This document shows, in pieces, positions 32,408-43,035 of a stretch of DNA of 64,000 bases. The stretch's first letter is position 1. Each line of letters opens with the position of its first letter. Origin of the DNA: Liopterus haemorrhoidalis (lineage: Eukaryota; Arthropoda; Insecta; Coleoptera; Dytiscidae); NCBI GenBank assembly GCA_963971575.1, contig OZ020625.1, positions 13,245,646 through 13,309,645 on the forward strand, given 5' to 3'. Under the pieces are notes generated by a model, which was given only the letters and a program-made list of their open reading frames with translations, did no database searches and was not told the DNA's origin. The position numbers were made by a program, and so were the translations under genes.

Positions 32408-35400
32408 TCATTGCAACGGTTGAACCGGGTCAATCGGTAAAGGGGCCAGTTTCACGACTGGTCTTACAAGTTCGCCTCGATTGGTTTTTACAGTGGCCAC
32501 TCGTACCACGTTGTCTTTCCCGGGTGATACCTTTATAATTCGGCCCAACTTCCACTGCAATGGAGGTAGAAAGTTGTCTTTGATCAAGACAAGTTGGCCG
32601 ACTTCTAAATTACGGGCTGGTTTGTGCCATTTTGAGCGTAACTGGAGAGTGTTCAGATATTCTTGTGACCAACGACGCCAGAATTCTTGAGATACCCTCT
32701 GGACCCGTTTCCATCGAATCAAGTGAGCTTGGGGATCGGTCTCCACGCTGGGTTCGGGTAGTGTTACTCCTGGTTCCATGGTGAGGAAGTGACTTGGTGT
32801 AAGAACGCTGCAGTCATCAGGGCTTGAAGACATTGGGGTCAGCGGTCTAGAGTTCAGGATAGCTTCGATCTGGCAGAGCACAGTAATCATCTCTTCATAG
32901 GTGAGAACCTGTTCGCCGATGACTCTGGCCAAGTGGAACTTCACTGATTTGATTGCTGCTTCCCACAATCCTCCAAAATGAGGTGCAGAGGGAGGATTAA
33001 TGTGCCACTGAATACCGTCTTCAGCTAATTGATTTATTAGGAATTCATTAAATCCAGATGACGCGACAAACTTTTGTAATTCGGAGAAGTGTGATTTTGC
33101 TCCTATGTAGTTTGTGCCGCCTTCGCTGTAGACGTGAGACACGCGGCCTCTTCTTGATATAAACCGCCGAAAAGCTTGTAGAAAAGTCTGTGTGGATAAA
33201 TCTGACACCAGCTCCAAATGGACGGCCTTGTTAGCAAAGCAAATGAATAGACATAGATAAGCTTTGTGACAGCGGTATCCTCTGCCTGCATATGGTGTTA
33301 TCATAAATGGACCACCATAGTCCGTCCCAGTGACCTCAAATGGTTTTTGCGGTGTGACTCGATGCTGCGGTAAATCTCCCATCATGGGATTCTGGAAAGT
33401 GGGTCTATTTCTGAAGCAGGTAACGCATTTTCTGCACAAGCTTCTAATCATGTTCCGCGCCCCTATAATCCAGAAGGTGCGTTCCACAATAGACTGGACT
33501 GTTCTGGGGGAAGCGTGCAGGTACTTCTCATGGTAGTGTCTTACCATGAGACTTGTGAATGAATGTTTTGATGGTAACAGGCAGGGGTGATTGTGGGTGA
33601 ACGGACGTTCAGAATGTCTTATCCGTCCACCAACTCTAATAATACGGGACCGGTCCAGGAATGGGTCTAACTGCCTCAGAGAGGAGCTGACCGACTTATT
33701 ATCAGTAAGTTTTGCCAAAAGGTCTGGAAATGTCTCCTGCTGCACCAATTTGATCAGTTGTACTCTGGCGTGTTGCATTTCGTCAACAGTACAGACTCCT
33801 GTTTTCCTGTGAGCACCAGGACGACAGTTTGCAGAAAATCTGATGCAAAGAGCTGTCACTCTTATCAGCTTAGTGTATGATGAAAATCTACTAAATACCT
33901 CGTCTTCTTCCGGGGTCGCCTGAACTAGGGAAACAACAATCTTTGCTTCGGCGCTCACAGGCTCCTCTAACGTGGAGGTGTCAGTTATAGAATGCAGGGG
34001 CCAGTCTGAGGTGGGCATCTGCAGCCAACTGGGCCCTGACCACCACAATGGATGAGACTGGAGTTCGTGAGGCCATAATCCACGAGACGCACAATCAGCA
34101 GGGTTGTCTTGCGAACGTATGTGGTACCAATCTGAGACCTGAGTGTGTTCATTAATTTCTGACACTCGGTTTGCCACGAATGTTTTCCAGCGATGTGGAG
34201 GGGACTGGATCCATGCAAGAGCAACGGTGGAATCCGTCCATAAAAATGTACGGCTCACAGCAAGGTTCAGTGAGTCGTTGACAAAGCTCACAAGTTGAGC
34301 AAGCAATAGAGCTGCGCAGAGCTCGAGCCTAGGTAATGACACTTGCTTCACAGGAGCTACTTTAGACTTGGCCATAACCAAGGATATTTTGATTTCGTTA
34401 CTAGCCTGACTGCGTATATAGACAACGGCAGCATATCCCTTTACGGATGCATCACAGAAACCTAATAAATCGTTGGTAACTTGCCTGGTTGGGATCCATC
34501 GGGGGATTTGGACTTCACTGATACTGGGCAAATGAGATTTGAACTCTATCCATCTGTTTCCAACTGATGGCGGGAGTGGTACATCCCAATCTAGGCCACG
34601 CTTCCAGAGTTCTTGAATCAGCATTTTCGGCACAATAGTGATGGGTGATAACCATCCTAAAGGATCGAAAATTCTGGCAGCTTCAGACAGAAGTTGCCTT
34701 TTAGAAATGGTTGACTCCGGCAAGTTGATTTGGTACCTGAATGAATCTGAGGTGGGGTTCCACATCAGCCCTAAAATCTTGATGGTGTGATCCCGATCGA
34801 GATTTAATGAGTGACCAGTAAGTTTATGATCATCAGGGACGTCTTGGAGGACTTCACCTGAGTTGCTGGACCATTTGCGCAGTTCCATACCTGCCTTGGC
34901 TAACAGACTGACTAGCTGAGCCTTTAGATGGAGCGCACCTTGAATGCTTTGAGACCCAGTGATAATATCGTCAACGAACGTATCATCTGTTAAGGCGATT
35001 GCGGCTAGAGGGAAGGTCTCACCTTCATCTTTAACTAGCTGTCGTAGCGTTCTGATAGCTAGGTAGGGTGCGCTTGTGGTTCCATACGTTACCGTGTTAA
35101 GTCGGTAGACTCGAGGTGTCGTCGACAGGTTGAAATCCCATAAAATACGTTGATACTGGCAGTGATTGGGTTGAACAAGCACCTGGCGAAACATCTGACG
35201 GATGTCAGCAGTCAGGATGATAGGATGCAGGCGTTGTCGCATTACAACTTGAGCCAAGTCAGATTGTAAAGGAGGGCCTGGTAATAGGGTATCGTTTAGA
35301 GATACTCCATTCGATGAAGGCTTGGACGCGTTGAACACTACACGTAGTTTCAACTCAGGTCCAACATACTTTATTACCGGGTGATGAGGTATAAAGTAAC

Positions 35401-37627
35401 CATCTTCTCTCAGGATGGGTTTGTATTTTAATTGGGTCATATGCCCGGATTCAAGATAATCCTGCATGAATGTCATGTACTCTTCACAAAGAGTAGGATT
35501 GTTGTTGAGTCTGGTGCGCAGCGACTGATAGCAGGCATTAGCGGATCCAAAGGATCGGCCTAACTCAACGGTCTCGTTCTTGAACAGGAGCGGTACTACA
35601 TAGCGGCCATCAGGAGTGCGTGAATGCTGTTCATCAAACAACCTCTCCGCTTGGAGTTCCTCCAGTGTCTGAACGGGTTTATACGGAATTTCCTCTAGCT
35701 CCCAGAACCGTCGTAGCGTTTGAGACAGTTCGTCGTCCACCGAAATGTGGAGAGAGTTGAGATTCCGGTTGCGGCCCTTCATAGGGCCCGAAATGACATA
35801 GCCTAGTGCAGTGTCAACTGCATAGGGCCCCTCTGGTAGTTTAATCGACTTGTGTTTTACCAGAGAAAAGTAGATGTCAGCGCCCAACAATATTTCAATT
35901 GGACCTGGCTCGTTGTAGTGTGGATCAGCTAAGTAGACCCCATTTAGTTCCTTGGAAGTAAATGGACGAAACTTCTGACCTGGTAAGTAAGCTGCAATGT
36001 TCTTGACTACAAGTGCAGCCACTTTGTAACGTCCTAAACTTTTGCGCGAGCGGAAAGGGCATGTAACGACTCCCGACACCGCCTTAACTTGAACGTTGGA
36101 CACGCCACTGATGGAGAGGGTTGTTGGCTGCAGATCCAAACCTAATTTGACACTGCAACATTCAGACATCAAACTAGCTTGGCTACCACTGTCCAAAAGG
36201 GCTCTGATTGGTCTCCATTTCCCACAAGAGTCTTGTACGTGGATAAGCGCAGTACTCAACAGAACCCGTGAGACATTAGAGCTACGATTGGTTCTGACAT
36301 TATGCGTTATCAACACTTGCGAATTGGAGGAAACATTATGATTCCGACTGGATCCAGGTTGCGCTGGCTGATGACTGGAATTTGTTCTAGTACCGTCGGG
36401 TTCGTCTAGATGGATCAGCGTATGATGGCGCTGATGACAGAGTCTACAACTTCCTTTAGACAGGCAATTCGCTGAGGAATGACTGGAGCCCAAACAATTG
36501 TAACAATGGTTGTTACTTTTAATCAGTTGGTGCCGCTGTAAAGGGTTTAGTTTCCGAAACTGAGGACATGAATACAAAGGATGCTGTTCCTTGCATTTTA
36601 TACACGGAGGTGTATATGTTTGAGTGCTGAAAGCAGCCGCGTACTTTCTTACTGGTTTTGGTATAGAGGGTTTCCGTGTAATTTGTGTTGAATTAATGGA
36701 TGAGTTCCCTACTGAACGGAGGGTCTGCCATTGCTGAGAATTAACGAACTCTTCCAGAAACGTAAGCAATGTCTCGACGTCGGGTAACTCGTCGTTGTCA
36801 AGCCGTTTCTCGAATCGGTTGCGTACATTGGTGTCTAATTTGAAAGAGAGTAAAACGGCAAGAATCTTACTCCACTGTTCTACTGGTTCATCAATAGCTC
36901 GTAGAGAAGCTAGATGTCCCCTTACCTTAGAAACAAAGGTATTTACACTGTCGTAAGATGTGCTGTCGAGTTTGGGTGTGTTGATAATACCTTCTACATG
37001 GAGCATCGCAATGAGACGTCTGCGTTTATACTTTTGAGTTAGAGTGGCTAACGCCACCGTGTAGTTCGCGTCAGTCAACTTAAAGTCCTTGATGGCAGCA
37101 AGGGCTGGGCCAAGTAGGAAAGATTTAAGGTATTGTAACTTTTGCACGGGTGTTAGCGTTTCCATGGAGTCAACTGAACTCATGAAAAGGTCATAAAACG
37201 ACTGCCAGTTGGCGAGATCTCCATCGAAGGGCTGAATGTTGAATTCAGGGAGTTTAGTCTGATTCATAATCGTTTGATTCAGGACTTGGAATGCAGTATC
37301 ATGGGTGTCAGAGACGTTCATAGGATGCCTCTCCTCTTTTACAAATGGTGGCTGCTTACTAGTAACTATAAGGCGATCAAATTGGGTCATAACTTCATCG
37401 TACTCGCTGAGCAAGGCTTCTTGCATTCTCTCGTTCTCGGGTAAGGCTAGCAATTTCATTTGACATTCTTCAAACGCTTCAATTTTCGATGTTAAATGTT
37501 CAAATTGGGCTTGTACAAGAGGAATGTCATCTGGGGCGCTTGAAGCTTGTGATATCGATTTATTTAATCGAGTAATGAACCTCGTACACAGCAATTTCTT
37601 CGAGTTTAATTGGTTAATGTTTGCCAT
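32408..37627 (-). CDS. BEL/Pao gag-pol polyprotein
   Basis: 1739 residues from ATG 37627; an in-frame TTG lies six codons upstream, but ATG in CACCATGG is the better start. Gag (DUF1759) about 125-290, LPEFNIQPFDGDLANWQSF. Zinc knuckles about 340-405 (CIKCKEQHPLYSC, CYNCLGSSHSSANC). Protease RALLDSGSQAS, Asp479. Reverse transcriptase about 700-930 with FVDD at 884-887. RNase H with GFCDAS and WTDSTVALAWIQS. Integrase zinc part HYHEKYLH to CRKCVTC, then GTDYGGPF (Asp1436), YSEGGTNYIGA (Glu1502, where the family has Asp) and FGGLWEAAIK (Glu1556). C-terminal DUF5641-like domain. No stops. It would copy and insert the element. The Asp-to-Glu change may disable integration. Confidence 0.96.
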   Translation of the reverse strand: MANINQLNSKKLLCTRFITRLNKSISQASSAPDDIPLVQAQFEHLTSKIEAFEECQMKLLALPENERMQEALLSEYDEVMTQFDRLIVTSKQPPFVKEERHPMNVSDTHDTAFQVLNQTIMNQTKLPEFNIQPFDGDLANWQSFYDLFMSSVDSMETLTPVQKLQYLKSFLLGPALAAIKDFKLTDANYTVALATLTQKYKRRRLIAMLHVEGIINTPKLDSTSYDSVNTFVSKVRGHLASLRAIDEPVEQWSKILAVLLSFKLDTNVRNRFEKRLDNDELPDVETLLTFLEEFVNSQQWQTLRSVGNSSINSTQITRKPSIPKPVRKYAAAFSTQTYTPPCIKCKEQHPLYSCPQFRKLNPLQRHQLIKSNNHCYNCLGSSHSSANCLSKGSCRLCHQRHHTLIHLDEPDGTRTNSSHQPAQPGSSRNHNVSSNSQVLITHNVRTNRSSNVSRVLLSTALIHVQDSCGKWRPIRALLDSGSQASLMSECCSVKLGLDLQPTTLSISGVSNVQVKAVSGVVTCPFRSRKSLGRYKVAALVVKNIAAYLPGQKFRPFTSKELNGVYLADPHYNEPGPIEILLGADIYFSLVKHKSIKLPEGPYAVDTALGYVISGPMKGRNRNLNSLHISVDDELSQTLRRFWELEEIPYKPVQTLEELQAERLFDEQHSRTPDGRYVVPLLFKNETVELGRSFGSANACYQSLRTRLNNNPTLCEEYMTFMQDYLESGHMTQLKYKPILREDGYFIPHHPVIKYVGPELKLRVVFNASKPSSNGVSLNDTLLPGPPLQSDLAQVVMRQRLHPIILTADIRQMFRQVLVQPNHCQYQRILWDFNLSTTPRVYRLNTVTYGTTSAPYLAIRTLRQLVKDEGETFPLAAIALTDDTFVDDIITGSQSIQGALHLKAQLVSLLAKAGMELRKWSSNSGEVLQDVPDDHKLTGHSLNLDRDHTIKILGLMWNPTSDSFRYQINLPESTISKRQLLSEAARIFDPLGWLSPITIVPKMLIQELWKRGLDWDVPLPPSVGNRWIEFKSHLPSISEVQIPRWIPTRQVTNDLLGFCDASVKGYAAVVYIRSQASNEIKISLVMAKSKVAPVKQVSLPRLELCAALLLAQLVSFVNDSLNLAVSRTFLWTDSTVALAWIQSPPHRWKTFVANRVSEINEHTQVSDWYHIRSQDNPADCASRGLWPHELQSHPLWWSGPSWLQMPTSDWPLHSITDTSTLEEPVSAEAKIVVSLVQATPEEDEVFSRFSSYTKLIRVTALCIRFSANCRPGAHRKTGVCTVDEMQHARVQLIKLVQQETFPDLLAKLTDNKSVSSSLRQLDPFLDRSRIIRVGGRIRHSERPFTHNHPCLLPSKHSFTSLMVRHYHEKYLHASPRTVQSIVERTFWIIGARNMIRSLCRKCVTCFRNRPTFQNPMMGDLPQHRVTPQKPFEVTGTDYGGPFMITPYAGRGYRCHKAYLCLFICFANKAVHLELVSDLSTQTFLQAFRRFISRRGRVSHVYSEGGTNYIGAKSHFSELQKFVASSGFNEFLINQLAEDGIQWHINPPSAPHFGGLWEAAIKSVKFHLARVIGEQVLTYEEMITVLCQIEAILNSRPLTPMSSSPDDCSVLTPSHFLTMEPGVTLPEPSVETDPQAHLIRWKRVQRVSQEFWRRWSQEYLNTLQLRSKWHKPARNLEVGQLVLIKDNFLPPLQWKLGRIIKVSPGKDNVVRVATVKTNRGELVRPVVKLAPLPIDPVQPLQ

Positions 37628-38334
37628 GGTGAGCTGTGTTGACAATCTGGATAGGTACGATAGAGTTGTAGGCTCAATCGTAAAGGCGATTTAGTAATAT
37701 GTACGTTAATAATTGCGGGCCTTGTAGAATACGCCGCCGGCCGTGGCGGACAGTATAAGTGCTCAGAGGAGGTTACAACGTAACTAGATTAACGGTAATC
37801 GAAATTCAGTATACTAAAATCCTAAACGAGGATTAGCGGACGTCCTGAGGGCACGTAGTAAATTTGAATAGCAATACGTCACTCAGGCGATGACGTAGAA
37901 TTCAAAAATCAAAATTTCAAAAATCGGTCAAAAATCGGACTTCGAAAAAAAATCGGAAAATCCAGAAATTTGACTTTCAAAAAGTCAGTGCAGACCGAGA
38001 GCGCACTATATAGTCGAGCCGTTCAAAATCAAAAATTTCAAAAATGCCAACAATCGGACTTCAAGAAAAGTCGGACAATTGTGATTCGGAATATAAAATT
38101 CGTGAAATATAAATATATATTGCGTTAAGCAAATCTGAAAATGAAGCTTAAATGCGATTCTGAAAAACCGCGTTAAGCGAATTCCTAAAATCCGCGTTAT
38201 GTGAATCCAACAAAAACTCGTTAATTTGATCAGAAAAAGCTCGTAATTGGATCCGGCTACTTGGTGGATCATAAACTGTGGATTCGGCGCGCTGATTCGG
38301 CCAAAATAAATCCGACTAACGAAGGACCAGAAAA
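37628..38334 (-). other. BEL 5' leader
   Basis: About 700 bases between the 5' LTR and the polyprotein ATG. It holds CAAAAATCGG-type short repeats near 37900-38060 and no accepted frame; a 138-codon minus-strand frame at 38006-38422 runs into the LTR and is not conserved in type. Confidence 0.7.
38320..38334 (-). other. BEL primer-binding site
   Basis: Minus strand TTTTCTGGTCCTTCG follows the LTR end GCGCCACA; TGGTCCTTCG is a form known from BEL-type elements. The primer tRNA is not assigned. Confidence 0.6.
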
Positions 38335-39508
38335 TGTGGCGCCCGTTGCGCTGGTTTCGTAGGAGAGACGCAGGCGTCGCGGCGTCACATAGGTCTACGA
38401 CTAAGATCGTAGGACCCGCCACACGTGGTGACCAATAAACGGTTCTGCTGAGAAATTTGTGATGTGCGGATTTAACCTGCAGCAGAATTGCAGGTAAATC
38501 GTTGAAAAAAGGGGGCGCGTTACTTCAGAGCAGAGTTATACTCACAAACAAAAAAAAGGACAGGCAGGGTTCAGACGTATTTCACTCCAAGGGTTTATGC
38601 TTGGAGACTTATTACATGTGGTTTGGTTTTCCCTGGGAGTAAAGGTATTCGAAGGGGCCCACACAGTGGTTCTGGAGGAGTAATAACACAATTCTGTCCT
38701 CTTGAATCCCTACTCAGCCGTTGAAATCGTAGAACTGCTCTGAGTAACACGAAAAATTATTTTGAATAATTTTTATTCAACAAACAAAAATTAATTGGGG
38801 AAAATGTAGTGGAAATTAGTATAAATAAAGTTTTACAAATATATGTTTCTCCCCGACACAACCAGATACATTGGGGTGAGAAACTATACACCAATTAATA
38901 TTCAATTACAATTTTCAAAATCTAAATTAACAAGTGGCACAAATAACAATGTGCGCACGCACAGGTACTGAACTGTGCGGCGCGTCAAAATAGAATGAAA
39001 ATATTAATTGAATGTGTACTCACGCGTTCCGTATGAAAATACGGAAAAATACTTAGCGTGGAGTACAGATACAGAAGTTGGCTTCAGTTATCCACAATCG
39101 GACTCTACAATATCCTGGTGGAATCGCCGATGTCGGTTGATTACTGGCCCAACTTCTGGAGTGGTCTAATATCAAAATAACTCTTCTTGACGCGATCCAA
39201 AACGGGGGTTTTTTCCTTGTAAAAAACGTAGATCCCGAAGGTGGTCAAGCACAAATTCTAGTTTACCAAATAGCTCGCAGCCTCGTCTTGGTAAACTCGA
39301 AACACAGTATATTGATATTATGCAAAAAACTCAAAAGACGTCTGTTCTCGATGAAAGACAATCGAGTAGTCGCCGTCTCAGACAGAATTATACAAGATTC
39401 TAGCGGTTCATACAATGAAGGCTAGAATTGTATATGAAAAATAAGAATTCATAAAAATTACCAAAAGCGGTAATTTTGAATAGTTTTGCGACTCAAGTGG
39501 TCGCAACA
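38335..39508 (-). repeat. BEL 5' LTR
   Basis: 1174 bp, same ends as the 3' LTR. Differences include CCACACG for CCATACG, GTAAATCG for GTCAATCG, GGGTTTATG for GGGGTTATG, AATAGAATG for AATACAATG and ATGAAGGC for ATGAACGC. Confidence 0.96.
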
Positions 39509-39869
39509 CTAATAAAAATGTTCATCTCAATAAATGCGCAAAACCATTTATTAAAATAACCAGCGATACATTTTTACTAATATTTATTATCGTAGTGCCT
39601 AATGGAATGAGATTATTGAGCCAGAAATTAAGTCTCAAGAACGACGTAAAATGCCTAGGGTTGGGATGGGGTCCGCAAAAAAAAAATATATTTTTCAAGA
39701 AGGGTCCTCGGACTACATAAGTTTAAGAACCTCTGATTTAAACAACAAAAGTGAAGGTTATAAATATTAAAATTTTATTATTCTGTTGTACAAGTTTGCT
39801 TTTATTTTTGTTGAACAATTATAAACTACATATTATAAGTTTATTGTATTTCAGTTTATTGTATATTGT

Positions 39870-41315
39870 ATTTCAGCCCAAGAATAAGAGATATACAGTG
39901 CCCGACATTTCTCTCAATGGTCAGTGCGTTAAGAGAGTACCTTCTGTGTGTTATCTTGGACATATCATCTGTGATGATTTAAATGATACAGCTGACATTG
40001 ATAGGCAATGTCGCTCTGTATGTGTTACAGCAAATATGCTAAACCATAGATTCTCTAGATGCAGTACTGTTGTACGTAAATACCTCTTTAAGGGTGCGTA
40101 CATCCGTACAGTTTCCTATACAAGACTAACAACCTGAAATAAAATTAGTAACAATCTATACATCAAAATTTTCAGCGAATTTTTATCTACCTAATAGGAT
40201 ATTTTTAATTGTCAAAAGAACTGTCATGTAATTGTAAATAAACAACTTGCATTATAGAGGCGATCTTGTAAACCATTCGACGCATATTTGTATACCATGC
40301 GGCAAATTGTAGCTAAAGCTTAATTCTACAAATATGTTTGGAGATTATTTGTTCTCTTGTGAAAATTACTTATAGTTATTGTACTTGGTAATCTACTTTT
40401 GCCGCCACCTCGAATCTGCCGCGGTTCTCAATATAGGTGCGGCGAATAAAAATGTTCCATTTTAGGTAAAGAATACTTGTACCAAGTGATATTTCATTAT
40501 CATCAAGTATAATATTTTTCGACGAAGGCTCTAAACTATAAACAATCATGTCGAAAAAAATGTTAACGTATTATTTGAACATTTCTACACAAAACTATAT
40601 AAATATAAAAATTATATGAAACCCACAAATATATTTAAAAAATTACAGAACATTATTGTGTAATACCTATTATTAAGTTATTTAGCAATAACATTTTTAC
40701 AATAATTTTTTCTACAATCAAAAATATCCTATTAGATAGATAAAAATTCTGTGCAAAATTTTATGTATAGATTGTCACTAATTTTATTTCAGATTGTTAG
40801 TTTTGTATAAGAAATTAATAATCTCTGGCGGTGGTACGTAGCGTTAATACGTTTTGTGGCAGTATGTATACATCTGCTCTTTGGGCTTACACCACCAAAA
40901 CCGGTATTCGTAAATTAGTTGTTTGCTACAACAATGCATTTAGAGTTATCAATGGGTTTTCCAAATATTGTAGTGCAAGTGAAATGTTTGTTATGGATGA
41001 AGTTAATACTTGTATGGCTGTACTTAGAAAATACGTTTATAGTTTACGTAATAGATTACTTAAATCTAATAACTTGTTGATTCGGGAGTGTCTACGCTTT
41101 GACAAAACGTTTCACACTTGTTGGTCAGCTCAGCTGATATATTAAATATCTACTAACTTAAACTATAAATGTATTCTTTAATTTTTGGGTTCACAATTGT
41201 CAAAACTGAACTCCAATTTGTCTTGTTTTTTGTTTCTGTTTTTCGTTAAATGTATATATTATTTTGGCCTTCGGGCTGTTTAATAAATTATTATTATTTT
41301 TATTATAATTACATA
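39870..41315 (+). pseudogene. LINE reverse transcriptase C-terminus, split by a MITE
   Basis: 39870-40091 reads PDISLNGQCVKRVPSVCYLG, then DLNDTADIDRQCRSVCVTAN and KYLF. 40844-41145 goes on TFCGSMYTSALWAY and LVVCYNNAFRVINGF and stops. This is the thumb-side end of a CR1/Jockey-type reverse transcriptase. Without the MITE and one TTAA the two parts join in one frame (KYLF-N-TFCGS). The 3' end near 41265-41310 reads TTTTGGCCTTCGGGCTGTTT and then ATTATTATT, a LINE-type tail. The endonuclease and catalytic YADD region are missing: a 5'-truncated copy. Confidence 0.85.
40092..40843. mobile_element. piggyBac-type MITE (TTAA target)
   Basis: 752 bp between TTAA at 40088-40091 and TTAA at 40844-40847. 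Ends GGGTGCGTACATCC and, inverted, CGCTACGTACCACC share a GTAC-centred core. No coding capacity. A half copy lies at 29150-29572. Its removal restores the LINE frame, which fixes the boundaries. Confidence 0.87.
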
Positions 41316-42439
41316 TTAATACATTAAGAATACAAATGAATTTATAAATACAAAAGAAAATGTCAAAAAAATGAAGAAAAAGTAATTTAATTAGCACAAT
41401 CCATTGTTTTGTCCAAACAGACCTTTTCTTTCTTATTGCCTCCATTATTTTGTGGTTTATAATTAGAGCCCTGCAAATCCGCGGATATGCGCCATTTTTC
41501 TGCGGATGCGGATAAATTATCATTTAAATCATGCGGATGCGGATCGCATGCGGATTATATATCATATCCGCAATATCCGCGTGAACATAAAATCTTCAGT
41601 TCTCCCAAAAATGTATCGCTGGCATTTGTATTGTGCTTATGGCAAGAGTGAAATAATAATACGTTACGGAACTTTTTACTTTTTTTACTCTTCCCATAAA
41701 GACCTACTTTAAGCTCACTTAAATAGTTAAATATAGTAAAATTTATATAACAGTCGTAGATACAACAATTTCTTTGGATTTATTGCGTTTATTAATTTAA
41801 TAATAATTATGTATCGCCAGAGGCGGATCTACAATAGGTCTGAAGCCCTGGGCCCCGGATCTGGAAGGGGCCCCCAACCTCTTCACTTGGATTTGGTAGG
41901 TGAGGACCTTTTTTTTTGCTCTTCACTTGGTTTTGGGAGGTGAGGACCTTTTTTTTGCTCTTCACTTATAAAAAATATTCAACATAAGTGAAGAGCATGT
42001 GTAGGGCCCCTTGGCATTTTAAAAAAATTGATGTGGAGTGTGAATTTTCACACATTTCAGGGTTTTGCAGGTATTTAGTAAGTGAATGATGATTATTTTG
42101 GATGTTAAAGAAATTTTATATTAAAATATTTTTTTTGTTAATTTTAATACGAACGCCTAATACCATTATTTAGGTTTCTAAATATGTGCAGTATTTTTTT
42201 TTATATAGCAAGGTTCATTAAGAATTTTAAAAATTGCGCATATGGCTTCCATTGGTTGTTATAAGTTCCGCCTCTCTGATTTCGTGTACATTGAAACAGA
42301 ATTAAATTATAATTTAAACAATTTCCACTGGCTATTAAATTTACGCTTTTAAAAATTAAATGCAACATTTGCCAAAATATAATTAGAATTTTGAAAAAAT
42401 AATTTAAACAATATAAAAATTTAAAAAATATATATATAT

Positions 42440-43035
42440 ATATATAGTGTCTTCTCCAGGGTTCGATCCCTATCGGATCGGGTTACATGGGTGAAAAGTC
42501 AGCTTTGCTTGCTTTGCTTTCAAAAATTCTTTATTGTTTAAATGTTTACAATAATTAATAATATTTACATTACACCTCCTATCACAATTGGACATATGTG
42601 CAGGTATTTTATATTTACAAATAGTGTAAAAAGATGTTTTTGCTTATAATAAAGCAGTAGCAGAGTGTTTCATAATTTTAATCATGGTTTAGGGGCAAAC
42701 GATACGTTTGTTCCCTTTAAAAGGATACTAAACTAAACTTAATCTAACTTAACTAAATTAAAACTTAGACTACATTAAAAACTAACTGGGAATCTGAGCT
42801 GGGATAATGACTGCAATGAGAGACAGTCCTATGTAACTGGAACGCCTCCAGTGTAGGTTGGAAGGTGTTGGAAGGGAAGTTTGTGTATGAATGTGTGTTG
42901 TGAAGGGTGTCTAGTTAAGGGGTTGGAAGAGAGTTGAGTGGTGTAGAATTTATTTGAAATTTTGTTTATGTAGTCAGTAATTAGTGGTAGGTGAAAAGTC
43001 AGCGTCAAATACCACTAGACCAGCACACACGTTAG
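42440..43035 (-). other. tRNA-Glu-like module, split by an insertion
   Basis: Minus strand 43032-43004 gives GTGCTGGTCTAGTGGTATTT; after the insertion 42503-42445 gives CTTTTCACCCATG and GGGATCGAACCC. GGTCTAGTGG (A box), CTTTTCACC (TTC anticodon-loop-like) and GATCGAACC (B box) resemble glutamate tRNA. The variable and T-arm parts are altered, so it is a derivative, not a gene. Confidence 0.6.
42504..42989 (-). mobile_element. LINE/SINE-like 3' tail inserted in the tRNA-like module
   Basis: Perfect 14-bp duplication GGTGAAAAGTCAGC flanks it (42490-42503 and 42990-43003). On the minus strand it ends in AATAAAGAATTTTTGAAAGC and AAAGCAAGCAAA, like a retroposon tail. No protein motif recognised. 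Confidence 0.75.

Larger units (their letters stand above)
31162..39508 (-). mobile_element. BEL/Pao LTR retrotransposon, full length
   Basis: 8347 bp, flanked by the perfect 5-bp duplication CTAAT (31157-31161 and 39509-39513). LTRs of 1176 and 1174 bp differ at about five bases and two homopolymer lengths, about 0.5%. It has one long polyprotein frame on the minus strand, a primer site after the upper LTR and a GC/purine-rich strip before the lower LTR. No envelope frame is present. Confidence 0.97.
30835..39735. mobile_element. hAT element holding the BEL retrotransposon
   Basis: Ends CAGCGGTTCTTAACC and, inverted, CAGAGGTTCTTAAACTT. Flanks GTTTAAAA (30827-30834) and ATTTAAAC (39736-39743) agree at six of eight bases, a decayed 8-bp duplication. 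Without the BEL element it is about 550 bp with GGGTCCGCG text near both ends and no transposase, so a MITE. Confidence 0.75.

Noticed and set aside
38006..38422. 138-codon minus-strand frame upstream of the BEL polyprotein
   Set aside because: It begins in the LTR and crosses primer site and leader; no BEL element is known to code a protein there, and the composition is simple.
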